DNA of 64,000 nucleotides, from the NCBI GenBank assembly GCA_021613535.1, contig CP075496.1, positions 7,874,001 to 7,938,000 on the forward strand. Direction: 5' to 3'. Below the pieces are notes generated by a model. The model did not search any database and was not told the DNA's origin. It was given only the letters and a program-made list of their open reading frames with translations. A program made the translations under genes and the position numbers. This stretch comes from Adineta vaga. Lineage: Eukaryota > Rotifera. Positions 62,008-64,000 of this stretch are shown piece by piece. Numbering within the stretch: position 1 is the stretch's first letter; each line of letters begins with the position of its first letter.

Positions 62008-64000
62008 ATGTACAATAAAAATTGGTCTTTAAATCAGAATACGTCGACATCTAATGGTTTGTATCATGTCCTTTCCATTTCTTAATTTGTTATTTATTTG
62101 GTTTTTCTTAGTCGATTGGAGTGCTCTGGCAGACAGTTGGATGCAACAGAGGGAACAACAAGTACATTGGCAACAAGCACCACCACCACTACCTCCTCCA
62201 CCTCCACCTCCTCAATTCTTACTTAATGCTCCACCAATTCCGCCTCCTGGTCCACCTCCAATTGGTATGTCATTTCCACCGTTACCACCATCGCAATTGG
62301 GCATCCTTCCACACCATCATCAGCACCAGCTACAGGTTGGTTCAAATACCACTCAGGAAAGTTTCACGATGACAAATATCGAAAGTAAGTCTTCACTTTA
62401 ACTCTTCAGCTATATGAAAAGAAGAGACATGAAGACCAATGATAAGCAATGATAACGAACATCTTTAGTTTCTATATTAATTTTATCATTATAATTGAGA
62501 TTAAATTTCGTATTTAGATGTGCACTGGAGACCAACACCGCCGCCTGCATTTGTAATGCCAAATGCACCTCTTCAATGGAGACCCAATACAAATCAGAGC
62601 CAACCAATTTTTCCTATACAAACAGTTCGTATAACAAAAAAGGTTTTTCTTTGTAGAAAAAGGGAAAGTTTAATTCTTTAGGAAATGGCACCCTCATTTG
62701 GCGGTCGAAACTTTTGGCCTCCAGGCAATTCTGTTCAACAAGCTCCTCCACCTCCGGTACCACCACCACCGCTACCACCTGCACCACTACATTCATCTCC
62801 GATGCCACCTCCATTCCCTACATCTTCATTTCAACATCCACCTGTTGATAAAAGAATGATGAATTCAAGTTTTAACACATCCATACCATCATTAATGGAT
62901 CTTCCTACTTCTTATGCATCCAGTCCTGTACCTCCACCCGTACCTGTTCCTCCTGTATCTATGTTATCAAGTACGTATCAATGAGAAATGAACTTTCTGA
63001 ATTGCTGCTATTTGAATGTTGATACTTTCGTAGATGAATCCACTTCGAGAACAATGCCCGATATTCCCAATAAAAGTAATAAAAACGACAAGCGACGAAA
63101 AATTCCCGCTTGGCTTCGAGATGCATTGGGACAAATGGAAAAAGAGAAAGAGAGAAAGCTGCAAAATACAAGTAATCTTAATAATAATTCAAATCTTTCT
63201 ATAAATGATACATCGTCGGTAAGTGAACTTTTTTTGTGAAAGAGTTCTTTGGATTTATTTTTATGAAATTTTCTTGAAAAAAAAGAAATTTGATGATGAC
63301 GATGATGATGATCATGACGAAGAAGAGGATGATACCAATGAAAAAATAACTCGATTAGACAAGGAATTATCGGCTGTGTTCAATGACGATGACGATGAAG
63401 AAGATCAAGATGAAGACAATGAGGATGAAGATTCAAGTTCGGCATTGATCTCTTCTACACCGATTGTCACTCGTCGAAGTCGCTTTGTGGGTTATTGTGA
63501 TTGGACATTTGAAAAAATAGAACAATGTGTTTATTATCATCTTATTTTCTTCTAACATTTCAAAGGATGATGACAGAACGACTGATCAACAGCTAAACAT
63601 AAGTGCGATTGCAAAACGAATACATTCACCCTCGCCACCATCTTCATCGACGACAACAGCCACTTTGATCGAAGACGATCCAATCGATCAAGAAGAACAA
63701 CTCGTAAGCAATATATTTTCTTTTGAATTTCTCTCACGAATGTTTATTTTAATTTTACAGATGATCAAATTACGTCGTGCTTTAACAGAATTGTTACTTG
63801 AAGTAACAAATGAAGAATTAGCATTACTTGCTAAAGAAGTTTATTTCGATTGTAAAAGTAAATGAACGATTTATCTCTGTATATGCAGTAAGGAATATGT
63901 TTTTTTTAGCGGAATCTTCGACTCCAGTTATACGAAAAGCGTCTGGATTGACAAGTTTAATTCAAAGTATGGAAAAAAAATCATCGATCTGCTTCTTTTA
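62008..64000 (+). CDS. PNISR: PNISR-like arginine/serine-rich protein (3' partial)
   Basis: Nuclear speckle protein linked to splicing. The start exon reads MYNKNWSLNQ and joins to VDWSALADSWMQQRE, equal to the PNISR 'IDWAALAQAWIAQRE' block. Long Pro-rich stretches follow. Next come KIPAWLRDALGQMEKEKERK (PNISR 'LPAWIREGLEKMEREKQKK'), an acidic block beginning KFDDDD, and LRRALTELLLEVTNEELALLA (PNISR 'MLLTEILLDVTDEEIYYVA'). The last readable part is SGLTSLIQSM. The RS-rich C-terminus lies beyond the window end. Introns at about 62059-62111, 62384-62518, 62621-62681, 62969-63032, 63220-63286, 63487-63565, 63702-63760 and 63859-63909 all keep frame. Confidence 0.88.

Overview
The window looks like a gene-dense piece of a small metazoan nuclear genome, most likely a bdelloid rotifer of the Adineta/Rotaria/Philodina kind. 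This is inference. It rests on AT-rich DNA, many very short GT-AG introns (often 50-80 nt), animal-specific genes (IRS-like, dymeclin, MFF, TMEM267, PNISR, GTSF1-like), and two tandem ADP-ribosyltransferase plus TPR genes of a type I associate with bdelloids. I see no transposon, virus, rRNA, tRNA or CRISPR. Exon joins were inferred by reading frame and splice motifs, so CDS coordinates give outer limits of spliced genes.

Layout. 1-13.4 kb, + strand: end of an insulin-receptor-substrate-like gene, a small ubiquitin-like protein, legumain, an armadillo/fibronectin-III protein, and a tectonin-propeller protein. 13.5-21.2 kb, - strand: a putative coiled-coil protein, an F-box protein, and two ART-TPR paralogues. 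21.9-30.9 kb, + strand: dymeclin, MFF-like and CSTF3 packed with 135-155 bp gaps, then a Nudix protein with an unusual N-terminus. 31.0-32.3 kb: a VWA protein (-). 32.6-35.3 kb: a second F-box/LRR gene (+) that holds TMEM267 in an intron. 35.6-42.4 kb, - strand: MED26 and KRI1; a + strand gene sits inside a 1.5 kb KRI1 intron. 42.7-46.2 kb, +: dynein roadblock light chain, a small ORF, a two-PDZ protein. 47.0-49.2 kb: an Egalitarian-like protein (-). A 2.8 kb gap follows. 52.1-58.3 kb: a TTC6-like TPR protein (+). 58.6-61.6 kb, -: PCID2 and two CHHC zinc-finger (GTSF1-like) genes. 62.0 kb to the end: start of PNISR (+).

Themes. Many start codons lie 0-17 nt after a strong splice acceptor. With the tight same-strand spacing and AATAAA signals in the gaps, this fits spliced-leader trans-splicing and short operons (dymeclin-MFF-CSTF3 is the best case). 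Four genes carry a small frameshift in otherwise well-kept frames, which suggests unpolished assembly errors or, for the ART-TPR pair, decay. The least explained proteins are the ART-TPR pair, whose N-terminal domain resembles the N-terminus of the Nudix protein. One of the pair has lost the key ART catalytic residues.
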